Position numbers and translations under genes: made by a program. Positions 1-8,575 of a DNA stretch of 64,000 nucleotides are shown here, in pieces. Each line of letters opens with the position of its first letter. The stretch's first letter is position 1. The notes under the pieces were generated by a model that saw only the letters and a list, made by a program, of their open reading frames with translations, made no database searches and was not told the DNA's origin. Source of the DNA: Microbispora corallina (GTDB taxonomy: Bacteria; Actinomycetota; Actinomycetes; Streptosporangiales; Streptosporangiaceae); the NCBI RefSeq assembly GCF_016863035.1, contig NZ_BOOC01000023.1, positions 107,087 to 171,086 on the forward strand, given 5' to 3'.

Positions 1-728
1 CCGACTTCACGGCCGTCATCGTCGGGCACGGCGTGGCCGTCCCGAGGGGCGGCGTCGCGCTCAGCGCCGAGGGGGACCGCTGGCTCGTCACGCTGTTCGG
101 CATGGGCGACGACGTCCCCCCAGTCGACCCGGACGGGTACCACCGGTTCGCCGAGCGGCTTCCGGTCCCGGACCTGCACCGCCTCCTGGAGCGCGCCGAA
201 CCGCTCGGGGCGCCCCGCCTGATGCGCATCCCGGTGAGCGTGCGCCGCCGCTACGAGCGGCCGGCCCGGTTCCCCGAGGGCTACCTGGTGTTCGGCGACG
301 CCCTGTGCCAGTTCAACCCCAGCTACGGCCAGGGCATGACGGTGGCCGCCTGCGAGGCCGTCGCCCTGCGGGAGTGCCTGGCGGACGGCGTCCGAGGCGA
401 CCTGGCCCGCCGCTTCTTCGAGCGCGCCGCCCGGATCATCGATGTGCCGTGGGACATCTCCGCCTGCGGCGACCTGCGGTTCCCGTCGGTCGAGGGCCCT
501 CGCCCCGCGCGGGTGCGGCTGCTCAACCGCTACCTCGGACGCCTCCACGCGGCAGCCGAATCGGACCCCGTGGTCGGGCACGCCTTCCTGAGCGTGGCCA
601 ACCTCGAGGCCCCTCCGCAGCACCTCCTGTCGCCCGGGGTCCTGGCCCGTGTGCTGCGGCCGCGGTCCGGCGGCGCCCCCTCCCCGTACGAGGTCGCGGT
701 CCCGGAGGCGAGCCCGGCGGCCCGGTGA
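1..728 (+). CDS. FAD-dependent monooxygenase/epoxidase-like protein, C-terminal part (5' end outside window)
   Basis: The frame is open from the first bases of the window, so only about 241 C-terminal residues are present. The motif GDALCQFNPSYGQGM matches the second FAD-contacting GD motif of group A flavin hydroxylases and squalene-epoxidase-like enzymes. In that family it contacts the flavin ribityl chain and phosphate. The N-terminal GxGxxG Rossmann motif would lie upstream of the window. The tail ends in a Pro/Ala-rich segment with no membrane helix. Family is reasonably clear; substrate cannot be said. The next gene starts 80 bp downstream on the same strand but looks separately expressed. 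Confidence 0.75.
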   Translation, partial: DFTAVIVGHGVAVPRGGVALSAEGDRWLVTLFGMGDDVPPVDPDGYHRFAERLPVPDLHRLLERAEPLGAPRLMRIPVSVRRRYERPARFPEGYLVFGDALCQFNPSYGQGMTVAACEAVALRECLADGVRGDLARRFFERAARIIDVPWDISACGDLRFPSVEGPRPARVRLLNRYLGRLHAAAESDPVVGHAFLSVANLEAPPQHLLSPGVLARVLRPRSGGAPSPYEVAVPEASPAAR

Positions 729-807
729 CGAGACCGGATGCGATGCGGCTTTGCCCCACAGACCGTATGCGGACTTATCACCATTAATCGGTGTGAAATG
801 ATCGGCT

Positions 808-2088
808 GTGGGCAGCAGGGGACGCGTGCCCGACGACAATCCCCTAGGCAGCGGCATCACCAGCGTCTTCCCCTCCCTCCCCTCCGGGGCGACGCCGGAG
901 ACCGCCGTCACTCCCCCGCCCGGCGCCCCTGACAACAGCCCTGACAACGGTGCTGACACGGGCCCCGGCACCGGTCCCGGCGGCGCTTCCGACGGCGCGT
1001 CCGGCACCGGGGAGACGGCGGCGCCCGGCGACCGCGACATGCCGTTCGGGCGGCCCGGCCGCCCGCTGCGGAGCAACCCGTTCATGTTCGGGCTCACCGG
1101 GGCGCTCGGCGTGCTCACCGCCTGGCTGCTGGTCCAGGCGATCGCGAGCGCCGGGTCCGCCCTGGTGCTGATCGTCGTCTCGCTGTTCCTGGCCATCGGG
1201 CTCAACCCGGCCGTCGAGGCGCTGCAGCGGCGCAACATGTCCCGCCGCGTCGCGATCGCGATCGTGTTCGGGTCGGTCATCGCGTTCTTCGTCGCCTTCG
1301 GGCTGGCCATCGTGCCGCCGCTGACCGAGCAGACGACCGGCTTCGTGCAGCACCTGCCCGAGTACGTCCAGCAACTGCAGAACCACCCGCTGATCCGGTC
1401 GGTCGACCAGCGGTACCAGATCCTGGACAAGATCCAGCAGTACGTGACGAGCGGGAACCTCGCCACCCAGATGTTCGGCGGCCTGCTCGGCGTGGCCGGT
1501 GTCGTGATCAGCGCGCTGTTCAGCGCGTTCACGATCCTGGTGCTGACGCTGTACTTCCTCGGGTCGCTCCGGTCGATCAAGGAGACGGCCTACCGGTTCG
1601 TGCCGCGCTCCCGCCGCACCCGGGTGTCGCTGCTCGGCGACGAGATCGTCAACCAGATCGGCGGCTACGTCGCGGGCAACCTGATCATCTCGCTGATCGC
1701 GGGCGTGGTGACGTTCCTGTTCCTCGCGATGCTCAAGGTCCCGTACGCGCTGGCGCTGGCCATCTTCGTCGCCGTCACCGACCTGATCCCGCTGGTGGGG
1801 GCCGTCCTCGGCGCGGTGGTCGCCTCCGGCGTGGGCTTCCTGACGTCGTTTCAGGTGGGCGTCGCCTGCGTGGTCTTCTTCGTCGTCTACCAGCAGGTCG
1901 AGAACTACGTGATCTCGCCGCGGGTGTTCAAGTCGTCGGTCGACGTGCCGCCGATCGCCACCATCGTGGGCGCCCTGCTCGGCGGCGCCCTGCTCGGCAT
2001 CGTCGGGGCGCTGCTCGGCATCCCGCTCGCGGCGGCGCTGATGCTCCTGGCCAGGGAGGTCGTGCTCCCCCGCCAGGAGCGGCTGTGA
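808..2088 (+). CDS. AI-2E family transporter-like membrane protein
   Basis: This 426-residue protein has a Pro/Gly/Thr-rich N-terminus of about 80 residues, then a hydrophobic core with about eight predicted membrane segments. An amphipathic stretch near residues 170-205 separates the first helices from the rest, as in the AI-2E (PerM/YdiK) family. The region PLVGAVLGAVVASGV and the motif QQVENYVISPRV are typical of that family. Members export or exchange small molecules or ions; autoinducer-2 transport is proven for only a few, so substrate is unknown. The start used is the GTG at 808. The in-frame GTG at 826 is an alternative, preceded by an AGGGGA-like ribosome site at very short spacing. 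It converges on the glycosyltransferase pair with only 21 bp between stops. Confidence 0.85.
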   Translation: MGSRGRVPDDNPLGSGITSVFPSLPSGATPETAVTPPPGAPDNSPDNGADTGPGTGPGGASDGASGTGETAAPGDRDMPFGRPGRPLRSNPFMFGLTGALGVLTAWLLVQAIASAGSALVLIVVSLFLAIGLNPAVEALQRRNMSRRVAIAIVFGSVIAFFVAFGLAIVPPLTEQTTGFVQHLPEYVQQLQNHPLIRSVDQRYQILDKIQQYVTSGNLATQMFGGLLGVAGVVISALFSAFTILVLTLYFLGSLRSIKETAYRFVPRSRRTRVSLLGDEIVNQIGGYVAGNLIISLIAGVVTFLFLAMLKVPYALALAIFVAVTDLIPLVGAVLGAVVASGVGFLTSFQVGVACVVFFVVYQQVENYVISPRVFKSSVDVPPIATIVGALLGGALLGIVGALLGIPLAAALMLLAREVVLPRQERL

Positions 2089-2109
2089 CGTGCGCGAACG
2101 GCGTGCGCG

Positions 2110-3327
2110 TCAGAACGCCTTGAGGTAGCGGCGCATCCGCCGCTTGGCGCGGTAGCCGTACCGCAGGACCTTGGGCGGCACCTCAAGCCGGAGGCGGGCG
2201 CGGCGGCGGGCGGCGGCGTGCTCGGGCCCGTCGAGCAGGGAGCGGGCCGGGACCAGGCGGCCCGCCCGAGCGTCGTCCACCAGGGCGGCGACGCGGCCTG
2301 CCCAGTCGGTGGCCGAGGAGTCGTGGAAGTAGTTGGCCTGGCACCAGTCGGCGGCCGGGGTGCGGAAGTCGGCCTTGGCCAGGTCCTCCAGCGTGCCGAG
2401 GCAGCCGCTGCCCTCGAAGACCAGGTTGATCATCTCCGCGCTGACGCCGAAGTCGGACAGCACGAGCAGGGGCACGTTCTGGGCGATGGCCTCCAGGGCG
2501 GCGGTCGAGCTGACCGTGACGAACCCGGCGGCGTGCGTGAGGTGCTCGTGCATCGGCCCCGCGGCGAAGCGGACCGCGTCCTGGCGCACCCGGCCCGCGG
2601 CGGCCATCTCCCGCCAGAGCCGCTCGTAGTGGTGGCGCTCGTTGTGCGTCTGCCGCTCGTCGTCGCGGGCGCGCAGCTTGACGACCACGTCGAGGTCGGG
2701 CCGGGCCTCCGCCAGCGCGGCCAGCGCGAGCAGGACCGACTCCCGCTCCTCGCGCCGCCGCGGCACCTTCGCCTGGGTCGCGAAGATCACCCGGTCGCGC
2801 TCCCCCACCGGAGGCGCCCCGAGGTCGAGGTACGGCAGGCGGGCCAGCGCCACCCCGCCTCCGCCGCCGAGCTCGCGGCCGATGGCGGAGAACTCGGCGA
2901 CCTCCCGGCCGCTGTGCACCACGAACAGGTCGCAGCCGCTGCGGAACAGCCAGGCCTTCTCCGTGGCGGGCACCGAGATGCCGGGCAGCCCGGACACCAG
3001 CACCGGGCGCGGGGTCAGCCCGGCCAGGATCTCGGCCGCGAGCGCGTCGACCACGGGACCGGTGCAGGCCAGGAGGATCGCGTCGGGCCGGAACCGCTCG
3101 GCGGCGCGGCGCAACTGCCGCGCGGTCAACACGGGCGGCGCGACGTCTCCCCCCGGGCCGGCGCTCCTGGTTCCGCTCACCGCCGCCGCGATCTGGCCGT
3201 CCGAGGGGGTGATCGGCGTGCGGACGACGGCGAGATCGGTGGTCCACCCCTCCGGGAGCGCGTCGAGCAGGCCTGCGGCCCACTTGAGGTACGAGTCGGA
3301 GTCGGCCACGGCGAGCAGACGGGTCAA
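2110..3327 (-). CDS. Putative glycosyltransferase (DUF6716-like)
   Basis: This 405-residue soluble protein has alternating beta/alpha segments like a GT-B glycosyltransferase. Examples are LLAVADSDSYLKWAA at the N-terminus, PDAILLACTGPVVDAL, and a C-terminal segment HAAGFVTVSSTAALEAIAQNVPLLVLSDFG, which resembles the nucleotide-sugar or lipid-linked donor site of capsule polymerase and UDP-GlcNAc epimerase folds. I start it at TTG 3327 because the codon overlaps the TGA of the upstream gene (TTGA) and a GAAAGG ribosome site sits just upstream. The longer reading frame to 3417 lies inside the neighbour and lacks a site. It forms a two-gene operon with the upstream 340-residue protein, suggesting joint work on a cell-surface glycan. 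Assignment to DUF6716 is from memory of the family pattern. Confidence 0.65.
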   Translation of the reverse strand: MTRLLAVADSDSYLKWAAGLLDALPEGWTTDLAVVRTPITPSDGQIAAAVSGTRSAGPGGDVAPPVLTARQLRRAAERFRPDAILLACTGPVVDALAAEILAGLTPRPVLVSGLPGISVPATEKAWLFRSGCDLFVVHSGREVAEFSAIGRELGGGGGVALARLPYLDLGAPPVGERDRVIFATQAKVPRRREERESVLLALAALAEARPDLDVVVKLRARDDERQTHNERHHYERLWREMAAAGRVRQDAVRFAAGPMHEHLTHAAGFVTVSSTAALEAIAQNVPLLVLSDFGVSAEMINLVFEGSGCLGTLEDLAKADFRTPAADWCQANYFHDSSATDWAGRVAALVDDARAGRLVPARSLLDGPEHAAARRRARLRLEVPPKVLRYGYRAKRRMRRYLKAF

Positions 3328-4346
3328 GGAGCGACCTTTCGGGGAGCGTTCGCGGAGGGGTCGTGAGCGAAGATCTGGAGGTGGGAGCGGAGCGACGGCC
3401 CGGCCGAGGCCGTCCACCAGTCGTCGGGGACGTCGACGCTCTCGACCGACACGCCGCGCGCCGACAGCAGGACGCGCAGGGAGGTCACCGCCGTGGACGG
3501 CAGGCTGAGCACGCGCTGGTCGGGCCGCAGGTCGCGCAGGGTCATCTCGGCGGGCACGCCGGCGTCGTACACCGTCAGGCCCTCGATCCTGCGGACCCGG
3601 TCGAGGTCGCGGGGGTCCTCCCTGCGGTGGGGGTAGTAGGCGACCGGCTCCTCCAGCCGTTCGAGCCAGCGCAGGTAGCGGTCGCGGTGGATGAGCCCGT
3701 TGCGGACCAGCGAGGTGCCGAGCACGACGGTCCGCTCGTCCGGCGGCCGGTCGGCGGGCTGGGAGCGCAGCCAGGCGAAGTCGTGCCGCACCAGCCGGGC
3801 CCCCCGGGACCGCACCGCCTCGGCCAGGTCGTCGGGGACCGGGAGCGCGGTGAAGACCGTCGGCTTGCGGGTGCGCAGCCGGACGGCGGCGGCGGCGCCG
3901 AGCAGCACGCGCCCCGGGGTCGCCCTGGCCCGCGCGCGCAGCAGCGGACGACGGGCGACCAGCAGCTCCAGCAGGCGGATCGTGGCGAGGCCGTCGTCGA
4001 CGAGGATCGTGCGGCCGGGCTGCGCCGTGGCCAGCGCGAGCTGGACGCGCCCGGAGAACGCGTCGCCCACGGCCCAGGTGCGGGAGGGCCGCGGCATGCG
4101 GTCGGACGGCTCGGCGAACTCCAGACCCTCGGGCAGGCCGAGGCGCTTGAGCTCACGGCGGGTCATCCGCAGGGCGGGCAGACCGGCCCTCGGCACCACG
4201 CGCGTGGACGGGCCCAGGACGCCGGCATGATGCGCCTCGACCACGCACAACAGCTGCAGCGGGGACTCCACCCACGCGACAGCCGACCCCTGTTCACCGG
4301 CGTGGCGCCGACCCTCGTTCTCCACGCGGCGTAATGACACGTTCAC
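3324..4346 (-). CDS. Putative polysialyltransferase/GT52-like glycosyltransferase
   Basis: The 340-residue product opens with WVESPLQLLCVVEA, close to the SPxQLLNxxEA opening of GT52 and polysialyltransferase proteins. It carries ILVDDG around residue 115, and a second half with YYPHRRED, a PAEMTLRDL segment and LSLPSTAVTSL. That order (Pro-His region, Pro-x-Glu, then Ser-rich loop) resembles the CMP-sugar binding signature HP...S/T of those enzymes. No signal peptide or membrane helix is visible. The GTG at 4346 is the start. The gene overlaps its downstream partner by 4 nt, so the two are translated together. A role in transferring sialic- or Kdn-like sugars to a wall polymer is inference; no CMP-sugar synthesis genes are in the window. 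Confidence 0.5.
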   Translation of the reverse strand: MNVSLRRVENEGRRHAGEQGSAVAWVESPLQLLCVVEAHHAGVLGPSTRVVPRAGLPALRMTRRELKRLGLPEGLEFAEPSDRMPRPSRTWAVGDAFSGRVQLALATAQPGRTILVDDGLATIRLLELLVARRPLLRARARATPGRVLLGAAAAVRLRTRKPTVFTALPVPDDLAEAVRSRGARLVRHDFAWLRSQPADRPPDERTVVLGTSLVRNGLIHRDRYLRWLERLEEPVAYYPHRREDPRDLDRVRRIEGLTVYDAGVPAEMTLRDLRPDQRVLSLPSTAVTSLRVLLSARGVSVESVDVPDDWWTASAGPSLRSHLQIFAHDPSANAPRKVAP

Positions 4347-4436
4347 GACGCGCTCACACTAGCGCGCGAACACGACATGAGCGGGAACTCGGGGTGAACA
4401 GACCCCAACGGGATCCACGCGTTCACCTGCGAGAGC

Positions 4437-5264
4437 ATGGTGCGCATGGATCTCATCACGTTGAACAACGGTGTCGTCATGCCGCGGCTGGGGCTCGGCG
4501 TATGGCAGGTGAGCGACGGCGAGGCCGAGAAGGCCGTCCTCACCGCGCTCGAGCAGGGCTACCGCGGCGTCGACACCGCGAAGCTGTACCACAACGAGCG
4601 CGGGGTCGGCCGGGCCGTCCACGCCTCGGGACTCCCCCGCGACGAGCTGTTCGTCACCACGAAGCTGTGGAACGACGAGCACGACTCCGACAAGGCGCTG
4701 CGGGCCTTCGACGCGAGCATGGACCGGCTCGGCCTCGACGTGCTGGACCTCTACCTGATCCACTGGCCGGCCCCCCGCCAGGGGAAGTACGTCCAGGCGT
4801 GGCGGGCCCTGGAGAAGCTGTACGCCGAGGGACGGGTGCGGGCGATCGGGGTGTCCAACTTCACGGTGGAGGCACTGCGGCGCCTGCTCGACGAGACGGA
4901 CGTCGTGCCCGCCGTCAACCAGATCGAGCTGCACCCCTGGCTGCCGCAGCGTGAGCTGCGCGCCTTCCACGCCGAGCACGGCATCGCGACCGAGGCGTGG
5001 AGCCCGCTGGGCCAGGGCAGGGGCCTGCTCGACCTTCCCGTCCTGGCCGAAATCGGCGCCCGCCACGGGAAGACGGCCGCCCAGGTGGTGCTGCGCTGGC
5101 ACCTCCAGCTCGGCAACGTGGTCATCCCGAAGTCGGTGACGCCGTCGCGGATCGCCGAGAACATCGACGTGTTCGACTTCGAGCTGAGCCCCGAGGAGAT
5201 GGCGGCCGTCGACGCGCTCGACGCGGGACGCCGCCTCGGGCCGAACCCGGCGACCTTCGGATAA
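4437..5264 (+). CDS. Aldo/keto reductase (2,5-diketo-D-gluconate reductase type)
   Basis: This 275-residue NADPH-dependent oxidoreductase has the full AKR signature. It shows GVDTAKLYHNERGVG (catalytic Asp and Tyr), TTKLWN (catalytic Lys), LIHWP (catalytic His), the strand-7 motif AIGVSNF, and the C-terminal cofactor segment VIPKSVTPSRIAENIDVFDFEL. Length and motifs fit the AKR5 group, whose members reduce keto-sugars and small carbonyls in the cytosol; substrate here is open. ATG 4437 is used. ATG 4446 is equally possible, because the weak GAGAG ribosome site at 4431-4435 fits it better. It is divergent from the glycosyltransferase pair across about 90 bp and followed by the sulfatase on the same strand. 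Confidence 0.92.
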   Translation: MVRMDLITLNNGVVMPRLGLGVWQVSDGEAEKAVLTALEQGYRGVDTAKLYHNERGVGRAVHASGLPRDELFVTTKLWNDEHDSDKALRAFDASMDRLGLDVLDLYLIHWPAPRQGKYVQAWRALEKLYAEGRVRAIGVSNFTVEALRRLLDETDVVPAVNQIELHPWLPQRELRAFHAEHGIATEAWSPLGQGRGLLDLPVLAEIGARHGKTAAQVVLRWHLQLGNVVIPKSVTPSRIAENIDVFDFELSPEEMAAVDALDAGRRLGPNPATFG

Positions 5265-5349
5265 GAGGCCATCGGGAGCGTACACCGCGTGTCGCCTCGA
5301 ACACGGCGCGCACGTTTCCGCTGATGGGCCGGTGGCAAGGAAAAGGGCC

Positions 5350-6831
5350 ATGCCCCTGCCGAAAGGATCCGGGCGACGGTGGCTCGCCCTCGCGCTCGCG
5401 CTCGTCGCGTGCCTCGCCCTCACCGGCGCGGCGCGCGGCGTGCCGGACCCGCCGGGCCGCCCCAACATCGTGCTGATCCTGACCGACGACCTTGACACGT
5501 CCGATCTGCAGCACTTCCCCAACATCGCGAACCTGCTGGTCCGGCAGGGCGCCTCGTTCTCCCGTTTCTTCGTCACCAACCCCTGGTGCTGCCCGTCGCG
5601 CTCGTCGCTGCTGCGCTCCCAGTACGTCCACAGCCATCACGTGGAGAGCAACCGGGCGCCTACTGGCGGCTTCCCCAGGTTCCGGGGCATGGAGGGGTCG
5701 ACCGTCGGCACCTGGATGCACGACGCCGGCTACCGCACCGGCCTCATGGGCAAGTACCTCAACCAGTATCCGAAGGGCGCGCCGCGGACGTACGTGCCGC
5801 CCGGCTGGGACGAGTGGGACGTCCCGGTGACGCGGCTCTACCAGGAGTACGGCTACGCGCTCAACGAGAACGGCGCGGTCCGCCAGTACGGCCACGCGCC
5901 CGGCGACTACCTGGAGGACGTGCTCGGCGCGAAGGCCGGCCAGTTCGTCTCCGGTCCCGGCCCCTTCTTCCTCTACCTCGCCCCCATCGCGCCGCACCTG
6001 CCGGCCCACTACGCGCCCCGCCACGCGGACGCCTTCTCGGGCGAGCGCGCGCCGCGCACGGCCTCGTTCGACCAGGCCGACCTGTCGGCGGAGCCGCGGT
6101 GGCTGCGCGAGCGGCCGCCGCTGTCGGCCAGGGAGACCGCCCGGATCGACCGGGTGCACCAGGACAGGCTCAGGGCGATGCTCGGCGTGGACGACATGGT
6201 CGGCGCGCTCGTCTCCGCGCTGGCGAGGGCGGGCCGGCTCGACGACACCTACATCTTCTTCACCTCCGACAACGGCTTCCACCTCGGGCAGCACCGGCTC
6301 CGGCCCGGCAAGACCACGCCCTTCGAGGAGGACATCCGGGTGCCGATGGTGGTGAGGGGGCCGGGCGTCGCGCCGGGCGCCACGCTGACCCCCCTCGCCT
6401 CGACCGTCGACCTCGCGCCGACGTTCGCCGAGCTCGGCGGGGCCGCCGTGCCGTGGTGGGCGGAGGGACGCTCGCTGGTCCCGCTGCTGCGCGGCGCCGA
6501 CGTCCCCTGGCGGGACGCGCTGCTGGTGGAGTTCTCCCACGCCGCGTACTCGCCGTTCTCGCCGCCCTCGTACGCCGTTCTGCGCACCGGCCGGTACGCC
6601 TACGTGCAGTACGCCACGGGAGAGCGGCAGTTGTACGACCTCTGGTTCGATCCGGCGGAGATGCACAACCTCGCGTCGGCCGCCGGCCCCGGACTGCTGG
6701 CGCAGCTGTCGGCCCGGCTGGCGCTGCTGCGGATCTGCACGGGAATGGGGTGCCGGATCGTGGACGGCCTGGGCGGTCTGGACGCGTTCGGCGTGGAGGG
6801 CCCGCGGGCGCCGCCCCCGCGGACCCGATAG
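5350..6831 (+). CDS. Secreted type I sulfatase (arylsulfatase / GlcNAc-6-sulfatase-like)
   Basis: A 493-residue secreted hydrolase: a basic N-terminus and hydrophobic stretch (RRWLALALALVACLALTG) form a signal peptide. Then PNIVLILTDD supplies the first metal-binding aspartates. The sulfatase signature CCPSR places the formylglycine precursor at Cys80, and the metal site FFTSDNGFHLGQH is at mid-protein. The family cleaves sulfate esters after Cys is converted to formylglycine; no formylglycine-generating enzyme is in this window. ATG 5350 is chosen because AAGGAAAAGGG precedes it, whereas the in-frame GTG at 5332 lacks a ribosome site. The tail carries LYDLWFDPAEMHNLAS, common in N-sulfoglucosamine and GlcNAc-6-sulfatases. 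Confidence 0.9.
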   Translation: MPLPKGSGRRWLALALALVACLALTGAARGVPDPPGRPNIVLILTDDLDTSDLQHFPNIANLLVRQGASFSRFFVTNPWCCPSRSSLLRSQYVHSHHVESNRAPTGGFPRFRGMEGSTVGTWMHDAGYRTGLMGKYLNQYPKGAPRTYVPPGWDEWDVPVTRLYQEYGYALNENGAVRQYGHAPGDYLEDVLGAKAGQFVSGPGPFFLYLAPIAPHLPAHYAPRHADAFSGERAPRTASFDQADLSAEPRWLRERPPLSARETARIDRVHQDRLRAMLGVDDMVGALVSALARAGRLDDTYIFFTSDNGFHLGQHRLRPGKTTPFEEDIRVPMVVRGPGVAPGATLTPLASTVDLAPTFAELGGAAVPWWAEGRSLVPLLRGADVPWRDALLVEFSHAAYSPFSPPSYAVLRTGRYAYVQYATGERQLYDLWFDPAEMHNLASAAGPGLLAQLSARLALLRICTGMGCRIVDGLGGLDAFGVEGPRAPPPRTR

Positions 6832-6838
6832 GGGGATT

Positions 6839-6867
6839 GCGGCCATCACCTCACGGGTGGTGGCCGC
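6839..6867. terminator. Hairpin terminator after the sulfatase gene
   Basis: Arms GCGGCCATCACC and GGTGGTGGCCGC form a 12-bp stem with one G-T-type mismatch around a TCACG loop. The stem is followed by a pyrimidine-rich TCCTTTCCTC stretch. It lies directly after the sulfatase stop and before the first cellobiose operator, so it probably insulates the ceb operon. Confidence 0.55.
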
Positions 6868-6892
6868 TCATCCTTTCCTCCCCGTATGTATT

Positions 6893-6906
6893 TGGGAGCG
6901 CTCCCA
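6893..6906. promoter_or_regulatory. CebR/CelR operator 1 (upstream of cebE)
   Basis: A perfect 14-bp palindrome TGGGAGCGCTCCCA, extended by one base pair on each side. This is the published binding sequence of CebR in Streptomyces and CelR in Thermobifida fusca, LacI-family repressors released by cellobiose. It lies about 230 bp before the cebE start codon. A cebR-like gene ends the same operon. Confidence 0.9.
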
Positions 6907-7012
6907 AGCCCGCTATGTCCGGTAATGTACGGTTCACCGGTCCTAACCACCCCCGGAGTAACAGTTAGGTTTCAGCATATTGACGCCCGCGTTGCTCATA
7001 GAGGACCCTTCG

Positions 7013-7026
7013 TGGGAGCGCTCCCA
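7013..7026. promoter_or_regulatory. CebR/CelR operator 2 (upstream of cebE)
   Basis: A second perfect TGGGAGCGCTCCCA, with centre-to-centre distance 120 bp from operator 1 and 109 bp before the cebE ATG. Two spaced operators could allow looping or control two transcription starts. A TTGACG at 6980-6985 lies just upstream, but I see no convincing -10 partner at normal spacing. Confidence 0.9.
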
Positions 7027-7135
7027 ACAGTGCCCACGCACATTGAACACCCATCGATCACGGGCCGTGAAGTCGGGGACCGGCCTGGGATGCACCTCCC
7101 ACGAGATTCGGGATACCACCTGAGAGGGGTCCGGA

Positions 7136-8488
7136 ATGATTGACAACGCGCGCCGGGGCAGGATGCTGGCGATCGCCGCAGTGGCGACGCTGGCGCTCGG
7201 CGTAACCGCCGCCTGTAGCGGTTCGGGCGACAACGGCGGGACCTCTGCTTCGGGCGGGTCCTCGGCCGGCGCCGCCCCGATCACCATCACGGTGCAGACG
7301 TTCGGCGGCGGCAAGAACTTCGGCTACAAGGAGGCGGTCGACAAGTGGAACGCCTCCCACAACGACATCAAGATCAAGAATGACAACCTGACCGACCAGT
7401 TCGAGCAGGTCTACTGGCCGCAGATGATCCAGTGGCTGCAGTCCGGCGCGGGCGCCGGCGACGTCGTCGGCATCGACGAGGGCGGCATGGGCCTCGCCAA
7501 GGCACACCCCGAGTGGTGGGCCGACCTGAAGGAGTACGGCCTGGACAGCCGCAAGTCCACCTACGCGGACTGGAAGTGGCAGAACGGCATCACCGCCGAC
7601 GGCAAGCTGTTCGGCCTGGGCACCGACATCGGCGGCATGAGCCTGTGCTACCGCCGCGACCTGTTCGAGAAGGCCGGGCTGCCCGGCGACCGCGACGAGG
7701 TCAGCAAGCTCTGGCCGACGTGGGACGACTTCATCAAGGTCGGCGAGAAGTTCCAGGCGAAGGTCAAGGACACCAAGTTCGTCGACGGCACCAACACGCT
7801 CTACAACGTGGTCCTGGTGCAGGAGGCCGCCAAGAACGGCAACGTCTCCTACTTCGACACGAACAACAACCTGATCGTCGACAAGAACCCCGCGGTCAAG
7901 TCGGCCTACGACTTCGCGGTGAAGATCAGCCAGGACGGCCTCACGGCCAAGCTGCGCAACTTCACCGACGAGTGGAAGACCGGCATGAAGAAGTCGCAGT
8001 TCGCGACCCTCGGCTGCCCGTCCTGGATGCTCGGCGTGGTGAGCGGTGACGACGCCGCCGGTCCCGAGCTCAAGGGCAAGTGGGACGTCGCGGCGGTTCC
8101 GGGCGGCGGCGGCAACTGGGGCGGCTCCTGGCTCGCCGTTCCCAAGCAGTCGAAGCACCCCAAGGAGGCCGCGCAGGTCCTCGACTACCTGACCGGCAAG
8201 GACGCGCAGGTCAGCGTCTTCAACTACAGCGGCAACATGCCGAGCAACACCGAGGCTCAGCAGGACCCGGCGGTCCAGGGCGCGAAGAACGAGTACTTCA
8301 ACAACGCCCCGGTCGGCGACATCTTCGCCAAGTCGGCCTCCGCGCTCCAGCCGGTCTTCCTCGGCGTCAAGCACGCCCAGGTGAAGAACGCGGTCGAGTC
8401 GGTCATCTCGGCCCTCGACGACGGCTCGGTCCCCTACGCGCAGGCCTGGCAGAAGCTGGTCGACGACGCCGTGAAGGCTGCGGGCTGA
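7136..8488 (+). CDS. cebE: Cellobiose/cello-oligosaccharide ABC transporter substrate-binding lipoprotein
   Basis: This 450-residue family 1 solute-binding protein has a short basic N-terminus, a hydrophobic stretch and the lipobox VTAAC, giving a lipidated Cys27. The mature part starts with an SGSGDNGG spacer, then ITVQTFGGGKNF, and contains the repeated lobe pattern of sugar-binding proteins (e.g. WVWQ-like DWKWQNGITADGKLFGLG, and LTGKDAQVSVFNYSGNMPSN near the C-terminus). It would capture cello-oligosaccharides outside the membrane and pass them to CebF/CebG. No ATPase gene is present, as in Streptomyces, where a shared MsiK serves several sugar importers. The name rests on operon context and the two CebR boxes upstream. 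Confidence 0.85.
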   Translation: MIDNARRGRMLAIAAVATLALGVTAACSGSGDNGGTSASGGSSAGAAPITITVQTFGGGKNFGYKEAVDKWNASHNDIKIKNDNLTDQFEQVYWPQMIQWLQSGAGAGDVVGIDEGGMGLAKAHPEWWADLKEYGLDSRKSTYADWKWQNGITADGKLFGLGTDIGGMSLCYRRDLFEKAGLPGDRDEVSKLWPTWDDFIKVGEKFQAKVKDTKFVDGTNTLYNVVLVQEAAKNGNVSYFDTNNNLIVDKNPAVKSAYDFAVKISQDGLTAKLRNFTDEWKTGMKKSQFATLGCPSWMLGVVSGDDAAGPELKGKWDVAAVPGGGGNWGGSWLAVPKQSKHPKEAAQVLDYLTGKDAQVSVFNYSGNMPSNTEAQQDPAVQGAKNEYFNNAPVGDIFAKSASALQPVFLGVKHAQVKNAVESVISALDDGSVPYAQAWQKLVDDAVKAAG

Positions 8489-8511
8489 TCTCCACGCCCG
8501 ACAGGTGAGCA

Positions 8512-8548
8512 CCGGCCCGCCGCGGCGGCATCCCCGCCGGCGGGCCGG
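8512..8548. other. Intercistronic hairpin between cebE and cebF
   Basis: The arms CCGGCCCGCC and GGCGGGCCGG continue, past a 2-nt bulge, into GGCGG/CCGCC around a CATCC loop. Such stem-loops after binding-protein genes commonly stabilise the upstream message or partly stop transcription, so that more binding protein than permease is made. That role here is inference. Confidence 0.55.
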
Positions 8549-8575
8549 TCGCCTGCTTCCGCTGAAAGGTAACGC

